From Piliocolobus tephrosceles (taxonomy: Eukaryota > Chordata > Mammalia > Primates > Cercopithecidae): 64,000 nt of DNA. The stretch's first letter is position 1; each line of letters begins with the position of its first letter. This document shows, in pieces, positions 42,887-54,693 of this stretch. Both the position numbers and the translations under genes were made by a program. Location of the stretch: NCBI RefSeq assembly GCF_002776525.5, contig NC_045452.1, positions 29,410,405 to 29,474,404 of the forward strand, in the 5' to 3' direction. The notes under the pieces are model-generated. The model ran no database searches. It was not told the origin of the DNA and saw nothing but the letters and a program-made list of their open reading frames with translations.

Positions 42887-45603
42887 TGAAACAGCAAAGG
42901 AACTAGAAGAGCCAAATCAATTGTGGGGGAAGAAAGAACAAAGTAAAGTCACACTAATGTCAACACTTACTGTAAAGCTACAATAATCAAGACAATGTGG
43001 TATCGGCAAAGGGACAGACATGTAAAATCAGTGAAAGGAGAGAGTCCAGAAACAGACTCACACAAATATGGCAAACTGATTTTTGACAATAGTGCAAAGC
43101 CAACTCAATGGAGAAAAATACCGTTTTCAGCAATTGGCCATCCATAGGCCAGAGAACCAAGAGGAACACAGAGCGAGACCTTGGCCCATACCTTGTACTT
43201 TTTGCAAAGAGTAACTAAAAATGGAACACAGACGTAAATGTAAAATGTAAACTATAACATTTCTAAAAGAAATCAGAGGAGAAACTCCTGTAACTTTGCC
43301 TGAGGCAAAGAAGTTTTAGACAGAACACCAATAGCACAATTCCTAACATAAATAAATAAATAAATGAGACTCCACAAAAACGAAACACTTTTGCTCTGTG
43401 CAAGACACAGGAGGCAGAAAGACAAGCCATAGACTTGGAGAAAATATTGGCAATTCACACATCTCAAGAAAGACTTGTATCTACAATGTATAAAGCACTA
43501 TCAGGACTCGGCAATAAGAAAACAATGCTCCAATTTAAAAATAGGTCAAAAAAATTGAGCAAGCATTTTACTAAACAAGATATATGGACGTGAAACACGT
43601 GAAAAGTGTGCAACATTGCGGGTCACTGGGGAAAAGCAGGTTAAAGCCACAATAAGATAATACCAAGCCCACTAAAATCACGAAAACTATGAGTGAAACT
43701 GAAACTTAAACCAACAACAAAAATAAAACCTGCAATAGCGAGTACCACTTAGGATGCAGAGGAAGCAGTTGGATCTCCCACGCGTTGCTGCAGGAATGCA
43801 AATGGCATGGTCACAAGACAAAGGAGTTGACAGTTTCTTATATAGCCCCATGTACACGTACCAAAGGACCCAGAAATCCTATTCCCTTGGTATCAGAAGG
43901 AATTAACTTGCAGTCACACAAAAATGTGAACATGTGTCTTTATAGCACCTCCAAGCTGAGAGCAGCCCAAATGCTCTTCAACAGATGAACAGGTAAAGAC
44001 CCAAAGGTCACTTCTCTGACCCCCTCAAGACAGTCAGGAACCTGCAGCAAGCTTCAGAAGCCACCTCACTTAAGTCAGCTCCCCTCCATGCAATGGAATA
44101 GTCCCAGCCATAAAAAATGTTAGGCTCTTGAGTCACACAAATGTGACTCTCAAATCCATTATGCTAAGTACAAGATGCCTAATGCAAGAGGCTACAGAGA
44201 GTGCCAATGTGTCTGACACCTGAAAAAACACAGCTATTAGGATAGAGAACAGATCGTTCTGACCTGTGTAGGGAGGGAGATGATCACCAAAGACAGCATA
44301 AAGGAATCTGGGAGATGTTGCAACTTTTCTGTAGAGGTATCTTTACTGTAATGTTTAAATGACTATCCATCTGCCAAAACTCATAGTTCTACACAATAAG
44401 AGTAAATTTTACTGGGTGAAAAATTTTAAAGACATTTTTTAAAGGAAGGAAATATATTCAACTTAGACACCTAAAGTGGACAAGATAGTAGAAGAAAAGA
44501 AAATCGTTCTGTAATCTTGCATAAAAATATATACAGAAATACAAAAAAAAGATACCAGCAATTCACATCCAGCATTGGAGATCATTACCAAGTAGGGTTT
44601 CACACAGGAATTCTAAAACAGTTCAACATCAGAAAAATCTATTATTGTGATACACAAAAGTAACAGAATATAAAAGAACATGTATCATCCCCTAAATAGA
44701 CACAAAATGGTATTCCATAAAACTCAATACACATTCAGGATAAAAATGCTTAGCAAAGAATAGAAAGTAACTTTTTTGATGTGATCAAGACTTTCAGAAC
44801 CCTTCAGCAAACTGTAGAAGCCATTTCATTAACGTTGGCAACCAGGCGAGGAGGCTGCTGTTCACTGCTTCTATTCTATCTGTATTATGTCTTTGACAAG
44901 CGGAAAAGGAAGAAAGAAAAACTAATGAAAAACAAATTTGGGGAAGGAAGGACCAAAAGTCTTCGTAATTTGGGAACCATATAATTTTCTCTTTTTTATA
45001 CATAACAGCTTTATGGAGACTTCCTGGAGAAATAATTTACTTGGTATACACAATTCCCTTTGGTAAAGTGAAAAATTCAGTGGTTTTAGTATATTCACAG
45101 GGTTGTGCAACCATCACCGCCATCAATCTAAGAACATTTTCATTATGGTGAGAAGGAAGGCAGCTCCCACATGCCCCCTCTCTGCATTCTTCCCTTCCAC
45201 CTGCCACTGGCAGCAACTCATCTACTTTCTGTCTCTAGGGATTTTCCTGTTCTGGACATTTTATTTAAATGAAATCATAGAACTCTTGGCCTGTTGTGTC
45301 TTACTTCTTCCACTTAGCATAATGTTTCTAAGATTTATCCACCGGCAGCATATAGCAATACTTCATCCCTTTGTATTAACAAATAAAATTCCATTGTGGG
45401 AATATAACACATTCTCTTTACATGTGAGTTGTTTCTCCTTTGTGGGTATTATGAATAATGACGTTAAGAAGATTTGTGTACAAGTTGTTTTGTGAACATG
45501 CATTTTTGTGGCTCCTGGGAATATACTTGGGAGTGCATTTCTGGGTCATGGAACAATTCTGTTTATGCTCTGAGAAGCTGCATCATTGTTTTCCAAAGAA
45601 GCT

Positions 45604-45847
45604 GCTCCATTTTCTAATCCTACCAGCCATGTACAAGGGTTAGAATCCTTCCACATTGTCTCCTGCTCCCTTTTATACCCCTACCGGCAGTGTACATGGG
45701 TTCCAATCCTTCCACATTGTCTCCTGCTCCTTTTTATAATCCTACCAGCAGTGTAGAAAGGTTAGAATCCTTCCACATTGTGTCTTGCTCCATTTTATAA
45801 TCCTTCCTGCAGTGTACACAGGTTCTAATCCTTCCACATTGTCTCCG
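45604..45847. repeat. 61-bp tandem array, four copies, inside L1
   Basis: Units begin 'gctcc' at 45604, 45665, 45726 and 45787 (exactly 61 bases apart). Each contains 'cctaccagcagtgtac', 'gggttagaatccttcc' and 'acattgtctcct' variants. This L1 segment is normally single-copy. The copies differ at several bases, so the duplication is not very recent. Confidence 0.95.
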
Positions 45848-46165
45848 ACACTTGTAATTATTTTTTCCACTATAGCCACCCTAGTAGGATTGAAGAGGTA
45901 ACTTGTGATTTGGATTTGCATTTATCTGATGGCTGCAGATGCTGGGTAGCTTTCTGTGCACTGAATGACCATTTGTTTATCCTCTTGGGGAACAATGTTT
46001 ATTATTATAGAATCCTTGTCCATTTTTACTTGGGACATTATCTTTTTATTACTGAGTTGCAAGAGTTCTTTATATATCCTGGATACAAGTCCCTTATTTG
46101 ATATATGGTTTACAAACATTGTCTTTCATTCTATGTGTTGTCTTTTAGTTGTATAATTTTTCTTT

Positions 46166-46456
46166 TTTCTTTTTTTTTTTGAGACAGAGTCTTGCTCTGT
46201 TGCCCAGGCTAGAGTGCAGTGGTGTGATCTCGGTTCACTGCAACCTCCACCTCCCAGGTTCAAGCAATTCTCCTACCTCAGCCTCCTGAGTAGCTGGGAC
46301 TACAGGTGCATGCTGCCATGCCTGGCTAATTTTTATATTTTAGTAGAGATGGGGTTTCACTGTGTTGCCCAGGCTGGTCTCGAACTCCTGAGCTCAGACA
46401 ATCTACCAGCCTCGACCTCCCAAAGTGCAAGGATTACAGGCATGAGCCAGTTTAAT
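46166..46456 (-). mobile_element. Alu (S-type), antisense, inside L1
   Basis: Antisense Alu, poly-T start, 'gacagagtcttgctctg' to 'caggcatgagccag'. It ends slightly short of the usual terminus. The flanking 'ttaattttctttt' resembles the sequence before it, a likely target duplication in a T-rich site. Confidence 0.93.
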
Positions 46457-46475
46457 TTTCTTTTAATTTTCCTTT

Positions 46476-46762
46476 TTTTTCTTTTCTTTTTGAGACAGGG
46501 TCTCACTCTGTTGCCCAGGCTGGAATGCAGTGGTACAATCATTGCTCACTATAGCCTTGAACTCTTGGACTCAAATGGCCTCCCATCTCCGTCTCCTGAG
46601 TAGCTAGGAATACAGGTGTGCACTATCATGCCTGGCTAATTTTTAAATTTTTTTGTAGAAACAGGATCTCACTATGTTATCCAGGCTGGTCTCAAACCCC
46701 TGGCCTCAAGTGATGCTCCTACCTCAGCCTCCCAAAGTGCTAGGAGTGAGCCACCACAATTT
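46476..46762 (-). mobile_element. AluJ, antisense, inside L1
   Basis: Antisense Alu with old-type words ('cactatagccttgaactc', 'tggactcaaatggcctc', 'tagctaggaatacagg'). It lies directly after the previous Alu in the same orientation. A short piece of its terminal region near 'gtgctaggagtgagcc' is lost. Confidence 0.92.
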
Positions 46763-47271
46763 TCTTGATGGTGTCCTTTGGAGCACGCAAGTTTGTAATT
46801 TTGATGATGGTCAATTGATCTATTTTTATTTTGTTGCTTACGTTTTTGATGTAATATCTAAGAAGAAATAATTGCCTAATCAAATATCATGAAGATGTAT
46901 GCCTATTTTTCACTAAGAGTGTTATAGTTTTAGCTGTTACATTTAAGAGCTAATTTTTGTATGTGCTACATTTTAAGTTATTTTTTGTATATGTTGTGAG
47001 GTAGGGGTCTAACTTCATTCTTTTGCATGTGGATACACAGTTGTCTCAGCACCATTTGTTGAAAAAGACTATTCTGTCTCCCACTGAATTGTCTTGGCAC
47101 CCTCTTCAGAAATCAATTAACCATAGATGTACGGGGTTATTTCTGGACTCTCAATTCTAGTCTACTGATGCCTATCTATCCTTATGCCAGTACCACCCTG
47201 TCTGAATTATAGTAACTTTGTAGTAAGTTTTGAAATTGGAAGGTGTGAGTTATTCAACTTTGTCATCCTCT

Positions 47272-47502
47272 TTGTTTTTTGAGACAGGATCTCACTCTGC
47301 TGTCCAGGCTGGAGTCCAGTGGTGTGTTCACAGCTCACTGCAGGCTCAACCTCCTAAGCTTAAGTGATCTTCCCACCTCAGCCTCGTGGGTAGCCAGGAC
47401 CACAGGTATGTGCCACCATGCCTGTTTGTTTTGTTTTGTTTTGTCTTGTTTTGTTTTTTCAGAGAGAGACAGGGTCTTCCTATGTTGCTGAGGCTGGAGT
47501 TG
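47272..47502 (-). mobile_element. AluJ, antisense, truncated/rearranged, inside L1
   Basis: Antisense AluJ left arm ('gagacaggatctcactctg', 'aacctcctaagcttaag'). A TTTTG repeat (47425-47458) in place of the poly-T linker is followed by a short right-arm piece ('agacagggtcttcctatg'), then L1 resumes ('tatcaagactgtttggc'). Confidence 0.85.
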
Positions 47503-49376
47503 TTCTTTTATCAAGACTGTTTGGCTATCCCGAGTCCCTTGATTTTACATACAGATTTCTGGATCAGCTTGTCTATAGCTGTAAGAAAGCCTGCTGGGAT
47601 TATTACAGAGATTGCGTTGAAAATGCAGAACAATTTGGGGAGCGTAGCCATCTTAACAATATTAATGCTTTTTACCCATGAACATGGATGTCTTTCCAGT
47701 TATTTAGATCTTTAATTATTCAAAACGTCATGATTTTCATAGTATGCTTTGTGCTTATTTCATTAAATTATTTCTGAGTAGTTTATTCTTTTTCATGGTA
47801 TTTTTAATGGAATTATTTTTCATAGTTTCCTTTTTGGATTGTTATTGATTTTGCCTCTTATAACTTTGGTGAACACACTTATTAGGTTAACAGTGTTTTG
47901 GTTAAACCTTATGGTTTTCTGTGTACAAGGTCAAAGCATCTGCAAATTAGATAGTTTTAATTCTTTAGTTACAATTTAGATGCCATTTATTTATTCATTT
48001 ATTTATGACTAACTGCCCTAGAAAGAACTTCCAGTACAATGCTGAATAGAAGCAGTGAGAGCAGATATCCTTGTCTTGTTTCTGAACTGAGGAGAAAAGC
48101 ATTTTACCTTTCACCATTACAGTGTTAGCAATGAATTTTTTCATGGATGCTTTTTCACAGGTTGAAGAATTGACTTCTAATCTTACTTTGTTAAGGGTTT
48201 TTTAATGCAAAGGTGTTGAATTTTTGTAAAATTCTTTTTATGTGTCAAGATGATCACATGGGTTTTGCTTGCTATCTTTTATTCTGTTGACATCTTGTGT
48301 TACATTAATTGATTTTCTGAAATTCCTGGGGAAAAAAATCCCACTTGGTCATGATCTCTATTCCTCTTTATGTATTGCTGAACTTGGTTTCCTGATATTT
48401 TGTTAGGATTTCTATGTCTGTATTTATAAGCTATATTAGTCTTGTTTTTTTTTATGTCTTTCTCTGGTTTTGAAGTCAGGGTAATACTGGTCTAATAGAA
48501 TGCATTAGACTATACTCCTTCCTCTTGCATTTTCTGAAAGAGTTTGTGAAGCATTGGTATTACTTCTTTAAAATTTTTGGTAGAATTCACAGAGAAGTCA
48601 TCTGTGCCTAGGCTTTTCTTTGTATGTATTTTTTTAATGCTAATTATATTATTTTACTTTCTATAAGTATATTCATATTTTCTATTTCTTTTGAGTCAGT
48701 TTCAACAGTTTATGTCTTTTTAGAAATTCATCCAATTTATCTAAGTCATCACATTTGTTAGCACACACTTTTTCATGGTATTCCCTAATAATCCCCCTTT
48801 TTCCTAAAAGGTCAACTGCAATGTTCCTTTATTCCTGATTTCAGTAATTTGAGCCTTCTTTATGTTTTCTTGCTTAATATCACTAATTTTTGTTGATTTT
48901 GTTAATCTTCTTAAAAGAATCCATTGTATTTAATTGAATTTGTATTTTAAGTCCTTGGTTAGAGATGTGTCTTCTTTTGTAATGTATGAGCAGCTACGAA
49001 GTCCCCTCTGAACACTGCACTATCCACATCACTGAGGTTTTGGTACATTTGTGTCTTCATTTGTGTTAACCACAAAGGATTGTCAAATTTATCTGCAATT
49101 TCTTCTTGACACATCAGTTACTTAGCAGTGTGTTACTTAACATCTATGTATTTGTAAATTTTCAAAATTTCTTGCTGTTATTGATTTCTAATTCCATTCT
49201 AGTACAATTGGAGAGTATACTTTGTATAATTTCAGTTCCTTAATGTTTACTGAAGCTTGTTTTATGGCCTGGCATATGATCAATCAGAGAATTTTCCAGA
49301 TGCTCTTGAAAAGAATGTGTATTTCACTGTTTTTGGGTGGAGTGGTTTGTACATGTCTCATAGATATCATTGGTTG

Positions 49377-51508
49377 ATAATCAAAACCTCCCCACAACAA
49401 AAATTCCAGACTCACATGGCTTCACTGGTGCATTCTACCAAACATTCTAAGAAGAATTAATGCCAATCCTTCACAAACTCTCAAAATATAGAAGAACAGG
49501 GAATACATCTCAACTTATCCTATGGGGCTAGTGCTATCCTGATACCAAAACCATATATTACAAGAAAAGAAAACTTAAAAACCAGTTAACCTTATGACTA
49601 GAAATGCAGAAATTCTCACAAAATGCTAGCAAATTAATCCAGCACCATGTGAAAAAAAACAGATATATGGAGAACAAGATCAAATAAGATTATCCCAGGA
49701 ATGCAAGGTTGGTTTAACATCTGAAAATCAATCAATGTAACACACTGTATTAAAAAAAGAGAAACAGTCACAATATTATCTCAATAGATACACAAAGCAT
49801 TTGCTCTCATCAATTCTATTTCACATGGTAGAAGAGATACTACATACCTAATTAGGCAAGAAAAAGAAATAAAAGTCAACCAAATTGGAAAAGGAAAGAG
49901 TAAAACTATATATATATATATGAACAGATGACATGATTTGAATATAGAAAACTCCAAGGAATCCGCCATAAAACTACTAAAACTAATAAACCAGCTCAGC
50001 AAGATTGCAGGATGCAAGATCAATACACAAAATTAAGTACATTTCTATACATTTGTAATGAATAATCCAAAAATAAAATTAAGAAAGCAATCTACTTTTA
50101 ATAGTATCAAAAAGAATAAAACACTTAGGAACAAATTTAACCAAAGTGTAAGACTTCCACACTGAAAACTACAAAACATCAGTGACATAAATGAAAGCAA
50201 ACCTAAATAACTAGAAAGACATCATGATTGAGAGACAATATTGTTAAGATAGTCATACTCTTTAAATTGATCTAGTGGCTCAACACAATCCCCATAAAAC
50301 TCCCAGCTAGCATTTTTGCAGAAATTTAAAAGCTGAACTTTAAATTCATATGTAAATTCAAAGAACCCATAATAGCCAAAATAATCTTGAAAAAGCAACA
50401 GAATTGGAGGTCTCACACTTTCTAAATTAAAAAATTAACTGCAAAGCACAGTAATCAAGACAGTGTGATACTGGCATAAGCATGAATGTGTAGGTCAAAG
50501 GAATAGAATTGAAAGTCCAGGCGCAAGCACTCAGATTTGTGGTCAATTGATTACTGAAAACAATCCCAAGAAAAATCAATGGGGAAAATAAGATTTTTAA
50601 CAAATGGTGCTGAGAGACTTGATATCTAATGCAAAAGAATGATGTTAGATTCCTCCTACACACCAAAAACAACTCAAAATGTATCAAAGACCTAGGTGTA
50701 AAAGCTAAAACCATAAAACTCTTAGAAGAAAGCATAGACTCAAATCTTTGCGATTCTGATTACTTAATAGTTTTTAAACATTACATCAAGATCACAAGTA
50801 ACAAAAGGAAGAGTTAGATAAATTAAACTATATCAAATTTTAAAATATTTTACTTCAAACAATACCATTAAGAAAGTGAAAAGACAATGTATCAGATATT
50901 TGCTAACCATGTATCTAATACGGGACTTGTTCTAAAATACATAGAAAACACTTAGAACTCAATAAAAAAAGATAATTCGATTTTTAAAATGAGAAAGGGA
51001 TTTCAATAAACATTTCTCCCAAGAATACACAGAAATGGCCCATTAGCACAAGAACAGATGCTTAACATTATTACATTGGGAAAACAGTCCAGTAGTTCTT
51101 CAGATGGTTAAACATACACCTCAGCAATATCACATCTAGGTACATACACAAGAGAAATGAAAACATATATTCCCACAAAAACTCATACAAAATTTTTAAC
51201 AGCATTATTTACAGTAGTCAAAAAAAAAAAAAAAATTGGAGGCCGGGCACGGTGGCTCACGACTGTAATCTCAGCACTTTGGGAGGCTGAGGCAGGTGGA
51301 TCACGAGGTCAGGAGATCGAGACCACCCTGGCTAACATGATGAAACCCCGTCTCTACTAAAAATACAAAAAATTAGCCGGGCGTCTGTAGTTCCAGCTAT
51401 GTGGGAGGCTGAGGCAGGAGAATGGCGTGAACTCGGGAGGTGGAGCTTGCAGTGAGCCGAGATTGTGCCACTGCACTCCAGTCTGGGCGACAGAGTGAGA
51501 CTCCGTCT

Positions 51509-51551
<43 letters not shown>

Positions 51552-51962
51552 AAGCAATCCAAATGTCCAAATGGATAAATGTTGGCATACAAGGAAATAC
51601 TCCTTGGTAATAAAAAGGAATGAAGTACTGAAGCATGCTATGATGTTGATGAACCTTGAAAACGTGATGCTACATGCAAGAGGCAAGTCACACAAGACCA
51701 TATATTGTATGAGTCCATTTACATGAAATTTCCAGAACAGGTACATCTACAGACACAGAGAGTACATTAGTGATTACTGGGAATCAGGGGAAGTTAGGGA
51801 GAATGGGAACAGACTACAGATGGATATGAATTCCTTTCAGTAGGGACTAAAATAATTTTTTAAAAAATGCACAGATTATTGTATGATCGTACAAAGCTAA
51901 ATACACTAAAAACTATTGAATTTTACACATTAAATGAGTAAATTCTATGATGTGTTAATGAT
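49377..51962 (+). mobile_element. Old L1 (L1M-type), reverse-transcriptase region to 3' end, sense
   Basis: Starts abruptly at 'aatcaaaacctccccac' and 'catggcttcactggtgc', just upstream of the reverse-transcriptase region. It runs through 'caaggttggtttaacatc', 'caatacacaaaattaag' and 'aagaatgatgttagattcc' to the 3' UTR ('aaatgagtaaattctatg'). A deletion of a few hundred bases lies near 49840 ('cctaattaggcaagaaaaag'). It overlaps in content with the neighbouring antisense L1, so it is a separate copy. Confidence 0.9.
51242..51548 (+). mobile_element. AluY, sense, long pure A tail, small internal deletion
   Basis: Sense AluY (ggccgggcacggtgg; 'gatcacgaggtcaggag'). Between 'ttagccgggcg' and 'tctgtagttcc' the usual 'tggtggcgggcgcc' is missing. 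It ends in an uninterrupted run of 39 A (51510-51548), which suggests a recent insertion into the L1. Confidence 0.95.
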
Positions 51963-51964
51963 AC

Positions 51965-52321
51965 GTGCTATGCATGGAATATTTATGTTTCTCTAAAATT
52001 CATATATAGAAGCCTAAATCTGCAATGTGATGATATTTGGAAATGGGAACTCTGGGAGGTAATCAGGTCATAGGTGTGGCGCTTTTATGAATGGGATTTG
52101 TGCCCTTATAAGGAGACAAAGAGATACAAGTTCCCTCTCTTCATCATATGAAGATACAAGAAGACGGCTGTCTGCAAACCAAGACAGGGGCTGTCACCAC
52201 ACACTGACTCTGCCAGCACCTTACCGTGGCCTCCTGACCTCCAGAAACTTGGAGCAATCAATGTTTGTTGTTAGGCAGCTCAGTCCATGGTATTTTGTTA
52301 TAGCGGCCCAAAACTAAGACA
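51965..52321 (+). mobile_element. MLT1-type MaLR LTR (sense)
   Basis: MLT1 order: 'ctctaaaattcatatat', 'gcctaaatctgcaatgtg', 'gatatttggaaatggg', 'gccctataagaag'-like, 'agacggctgtctgcaaacc', 'ctgacctccagaaacttgg', 'ggtattttgttatagcgg', 'aaactaagacaa' at the end. It follows the L1 3' end within a few bases. Confidence 0.9.
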
Positions 52322-52400
52322 ATATCTTTAATGAACATGTTTCAAAAGAGAGATTAGCAAGATTTGGGATAATTATAGTAAACTAACATAATACTATTGC

Positions 52401-53104
52401 TGTAGAAAACAAAACAAAACAAAACGGGTTCTTGTCACACAACCAGGAAAGATTAGGCTCATGGACACGTGGAAAGGTAAGGAGTGGGATTTATTGGGCA
52501 AAAAGGAAAAAATTATCAGCAAAGCGAGAGGAGTTCCTGTTGCCAGGACCCCATTTCACAGATTGAATCCCAGGTTACCACACAGGAACAGAAAAGGCCA
52601 GGCTCCTCCCCTTTGCAAACGGGACCAACGTCCTGAGGCCCCACCCTGTCCTCCCAGTGTGCAGGTCGGCATTATTCTGACAGAATCAGTCAGGGCTGGG
52701 TATAGTGGCTCACGACTCTAATCCCAGCACTTTTGGAGGCTGAGGTTGGCAAATCACTTGAGGTCAGGAGTTCAAGACCAGCCTGGCCAACATAGTGAAA
52801 CCCTGTCCCTACTAAAAATACAAACATTAGCCAGGCATGGTGGCACACACCTGTAATCCTAGCTACTCAGGAGGGTGAGGCAGGAGAATTGCTTAAACCC
52901 AGGAGGTAGAGGTTGCAGTAAGCTAAGACTGCACTACTGTACTCCAGCCTGGGCAACAGACAAGAAAAAAAAAAAAAAAAGGAATCAGTCGGGAAAGGAT
53001 GGGCTTCATCCAGGACTGGCAGTCTGGTTTTTCAACCTTCAGGCTGTTTTAGGCTTGAAGGCAGGGTTTCACCAAGGATCCTTGGCTGCCTCCTGCCTCT
53101 ATCA
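52401..53104 (-). mobile_element. LTR-like element (probably class I ERV), antisense, split by an Alu
   Basis: Read on the reverse strand it has an LTR layout: 'tgatagaggcaggaggc' start, 'ttgcaaaggggaggagcc', 'gcccaataaatcccac' (polyadenylation signal), then 'cttggttgtgtgac'-like U5 and a tail 'ttgttttctaca'. An Alu occupies 52694-52980. I cannot name the family, and the flanks show no clean target duplication. Confidence 0.45.
52694..52980 (+). mobile_element. Alu (S/J-type), sense
   Basis: Full-length sense Alu (ggctgggtatagtgg ... 'caacagacaag' + A tail). Target duplication gaatcagtcag (52683-52693) and gaatcagtcgg (52982-52992), one mismatch. Confidence 0.95.
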
Positions 53105-53740
53105 CTAATAGCAGATAATATTCATTGAAGGATTGCCAAGTCTCAGGAGCAGTGCAAAGTTAGAGATAACCAGGTCTATGCACATGTGAGTCCTTCCACA
53201 ATGTCAGTCAATACTTCATAATAGTATACTTAACCAATACATAAATGTTATAGGTTAAACATTCCACAAACAAACAAACAAAAAAGTAACATTTAACATC
53301 AAGAGAATAGAGATAGGAGAAAGGTTTCACAAACCAGTCCACGCAGAGCAATGAAGCCAAAAACAATCTCCCGGTCTGGGCCAGGCAGTCCTTTGGTCCT
53401 GCAAGGAAGAGTCTTTGATGTGGCAGAGCCTTTGATAGCCAATGCTGGGTTCTTATCATGAGTGACAGCAAGACGGAGTCTGTTAAGACAGCAGTTTTGA
53501 GCCGTTTATGACCAGAGTCCTCTGGTGAGGACTGATAGTGGAGGAGCATGCTTGTTTATGTCCTTATCTGTCTGGATGCAGTCTTTGTCTTATTTTTTTT
53601 GTTAAGCAAATCATCTTGTCCTTGCTGGCAAAGTGTCCTATGAAATATAAAATAGAGTCCTTTTCTAAGATGGAGTTAGTTATGTCAAGGCTGCTCTGTG
53701 CAGTAAGACAGAGGAATCGCTCTCTGTGCTCTAAACATTC
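53105..53740. other. Unassigned sequence
   Basis: No repeat or gene recognised with confidence. The reverse frame 53208-53549 (113 codons) has no family resemblance. Confidence 0.4.
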
Positions 53741-53925
53741 TGTTTTGTTCTCCTTTCAAAATGAGCTTATGAAGTAGCTACTATTATTTCTGGTTTATAC
53801 AGAAGAACACTGAATCTAAGTGTAGTACTTAAGTTGCTTGAAGTATCACCGCTAATAGGTGGAGGAGCTGGGGTATAAATCCAGACTGCCTGGCTTCAGA
53901 GCCTATGCCATTAACATACAAAATT
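53741..53925 (-). mobile_element. MIR (antisense)
   Basis: Antisense MIR order: 'gagcttatgaagtagc', 'actattatttctggtttata', 'cttaagttgcttgaag', 'taataggtggaggagctgg', 'atccagactgcctggcttc'. Confidence 0.75.
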
Positions 53926-54059
53926 TAAGTCCACTCCTGTATTCCAATAACAACCGAGAAGCTATAATGGAAGGAATAAGAGATGATGAATACACTTAAT
54001 AGCAGAAAATCTAAGGTACCTCGGAATGCATCTAACAGTGTATGTGCACAACACATATG
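53926..54059 (+). mobile_element. Short L1 ORF2 fragment, sense
   Basis: 'ctgtattccaataacaacc' followed by 'aggtacctcggaatgcatc' matches the order of a decayed L1 ORF2 segment. It precedes the large L1 and is out of order with it, so it is probably a separate piece. Confidence 0.5.
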
Positions 54060-54233
54060 GAGAGCACAGATGGGCCTTCCAGTTTCAGCCCCAATATGGA
54101 AACGGCATGGAAGTCATCCCCTCTCATCCTCACATCAGGAAAAACACTGAATGGACTGAAAATCAATGACTTTACCTAGATCCATCAGAGAATTGAGATC
54201 ACAGAGCAAACCAGCCTCTCTGAAGTTTGCAGA

Positions 54234-54323
54234 GAAAGGGGAAGACAGAGAATCATAGCCAAGATTAGTTTACCTGAGACTAAAGCCACTGGAGCCTGTA
54301 AATGGCAGAGCCACTTTAATGCT
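54234..54323 (+). repeat. Left arm of a 90-bp inverted repeat
   Basis: Pairs with 54694-54783 as reverse complement at about 91% identity (8 mismatches in 90). Shared words include 'agattagtttacctgagac' and 'ccactttaatgct'. Spacer about 370 bases. Confidence 0.95.
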
Positions 54324-54693
54324 AATTTTGACAAATTACCAGAGACTGAATGTGGACTAGCTTGAGAGTTAAAAAGTCTTAGGGCCCAGTCTTAGGGAGA
54401 CTGCCACAGGCTCATGCATTTCACCTCCAGAAACCCCACCAGGTTCTTGCCATAAAGATCAGAGAAAAGTGTTTTAGAAAGGGGAGGGGAAAATAACCAT
54501 TTTGAAATATGAACAGAGAATTATCCTTAACAAAGCCCTGACTTCCAACAGCTTCCCCTTGTCTGACCTGGAGGAAGAGCGACTGGCCTGCTCAAGCCCC
54601 CTGTAGCTTTCATGTCTCATATAAGGAGAGACAAAAGGAAGCCAAAATTTCCTTTGCCGTAAAGATCAGAGAAAAGTGTTTTAGAAAAGGGGA

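Larger units (their letters stand above)
42166..44985 (+). mobile_element. Old L1 (L1M-type), internally deleted, sense
   Basis: Begins in the endonuclease region ('gctactaattcctgattac', 'aagaaacacatctgaaaac'). It then jumps to the 3' part of ORF2 ('gaatttatatgaaatggc'), is split by an Alu and resumes 'aactagaagagccaaatc', 'aagacaatgtggtatcgg', 'actgatttttgacaatag'. L1 3'-end-like sequence follows to about 44410. 44480-44985 then resembles a reverse-transcriptase-region segment of a second, more decayed L1 ('acagttcaacatcag', 'gtattccataaaactcaat'). Fragmented and without intact frames. Confidence 0.75.
44986..49376 (-). mobile_element. Old L1 (L1M-type), endonuclease region to 3' UTR, antisense
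   Basis: 4.4 kb of continuous antisense L1. 3' UTR-like DNA at 44990-45600 ('aaccatcaccgccatc', 'atttaaatgaaatcatag'), a tandem-duplicated patch at 45604-45847, ORF2 relics through 'caagtcccttatttgata', 'ttcttttgcatgtgg', 'cagcaccatttgttg', 'aatactggtctaatag', and endonuclease-region sequence up to 49376 ('tttggttggagtgg'-like). Three Alus interrupt it. Frames are broken throughout. The 5' end abuts another L1 head to head. Confidence 0.9.

Noticed and set aside
44781..44984. Lys-rich 67-codon frame
   Set aside because: Matches the order of a decayed L1 reverse-transcriptase region; relic, not a gene.
45103..45495. 130-codon + frame rich in hydrophobic residues, looking like a membrane protein
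   Set aside because: It lies in the antisense of an L1 3' UTR; T-rich DNA gives Phe/Leu-rich frames.
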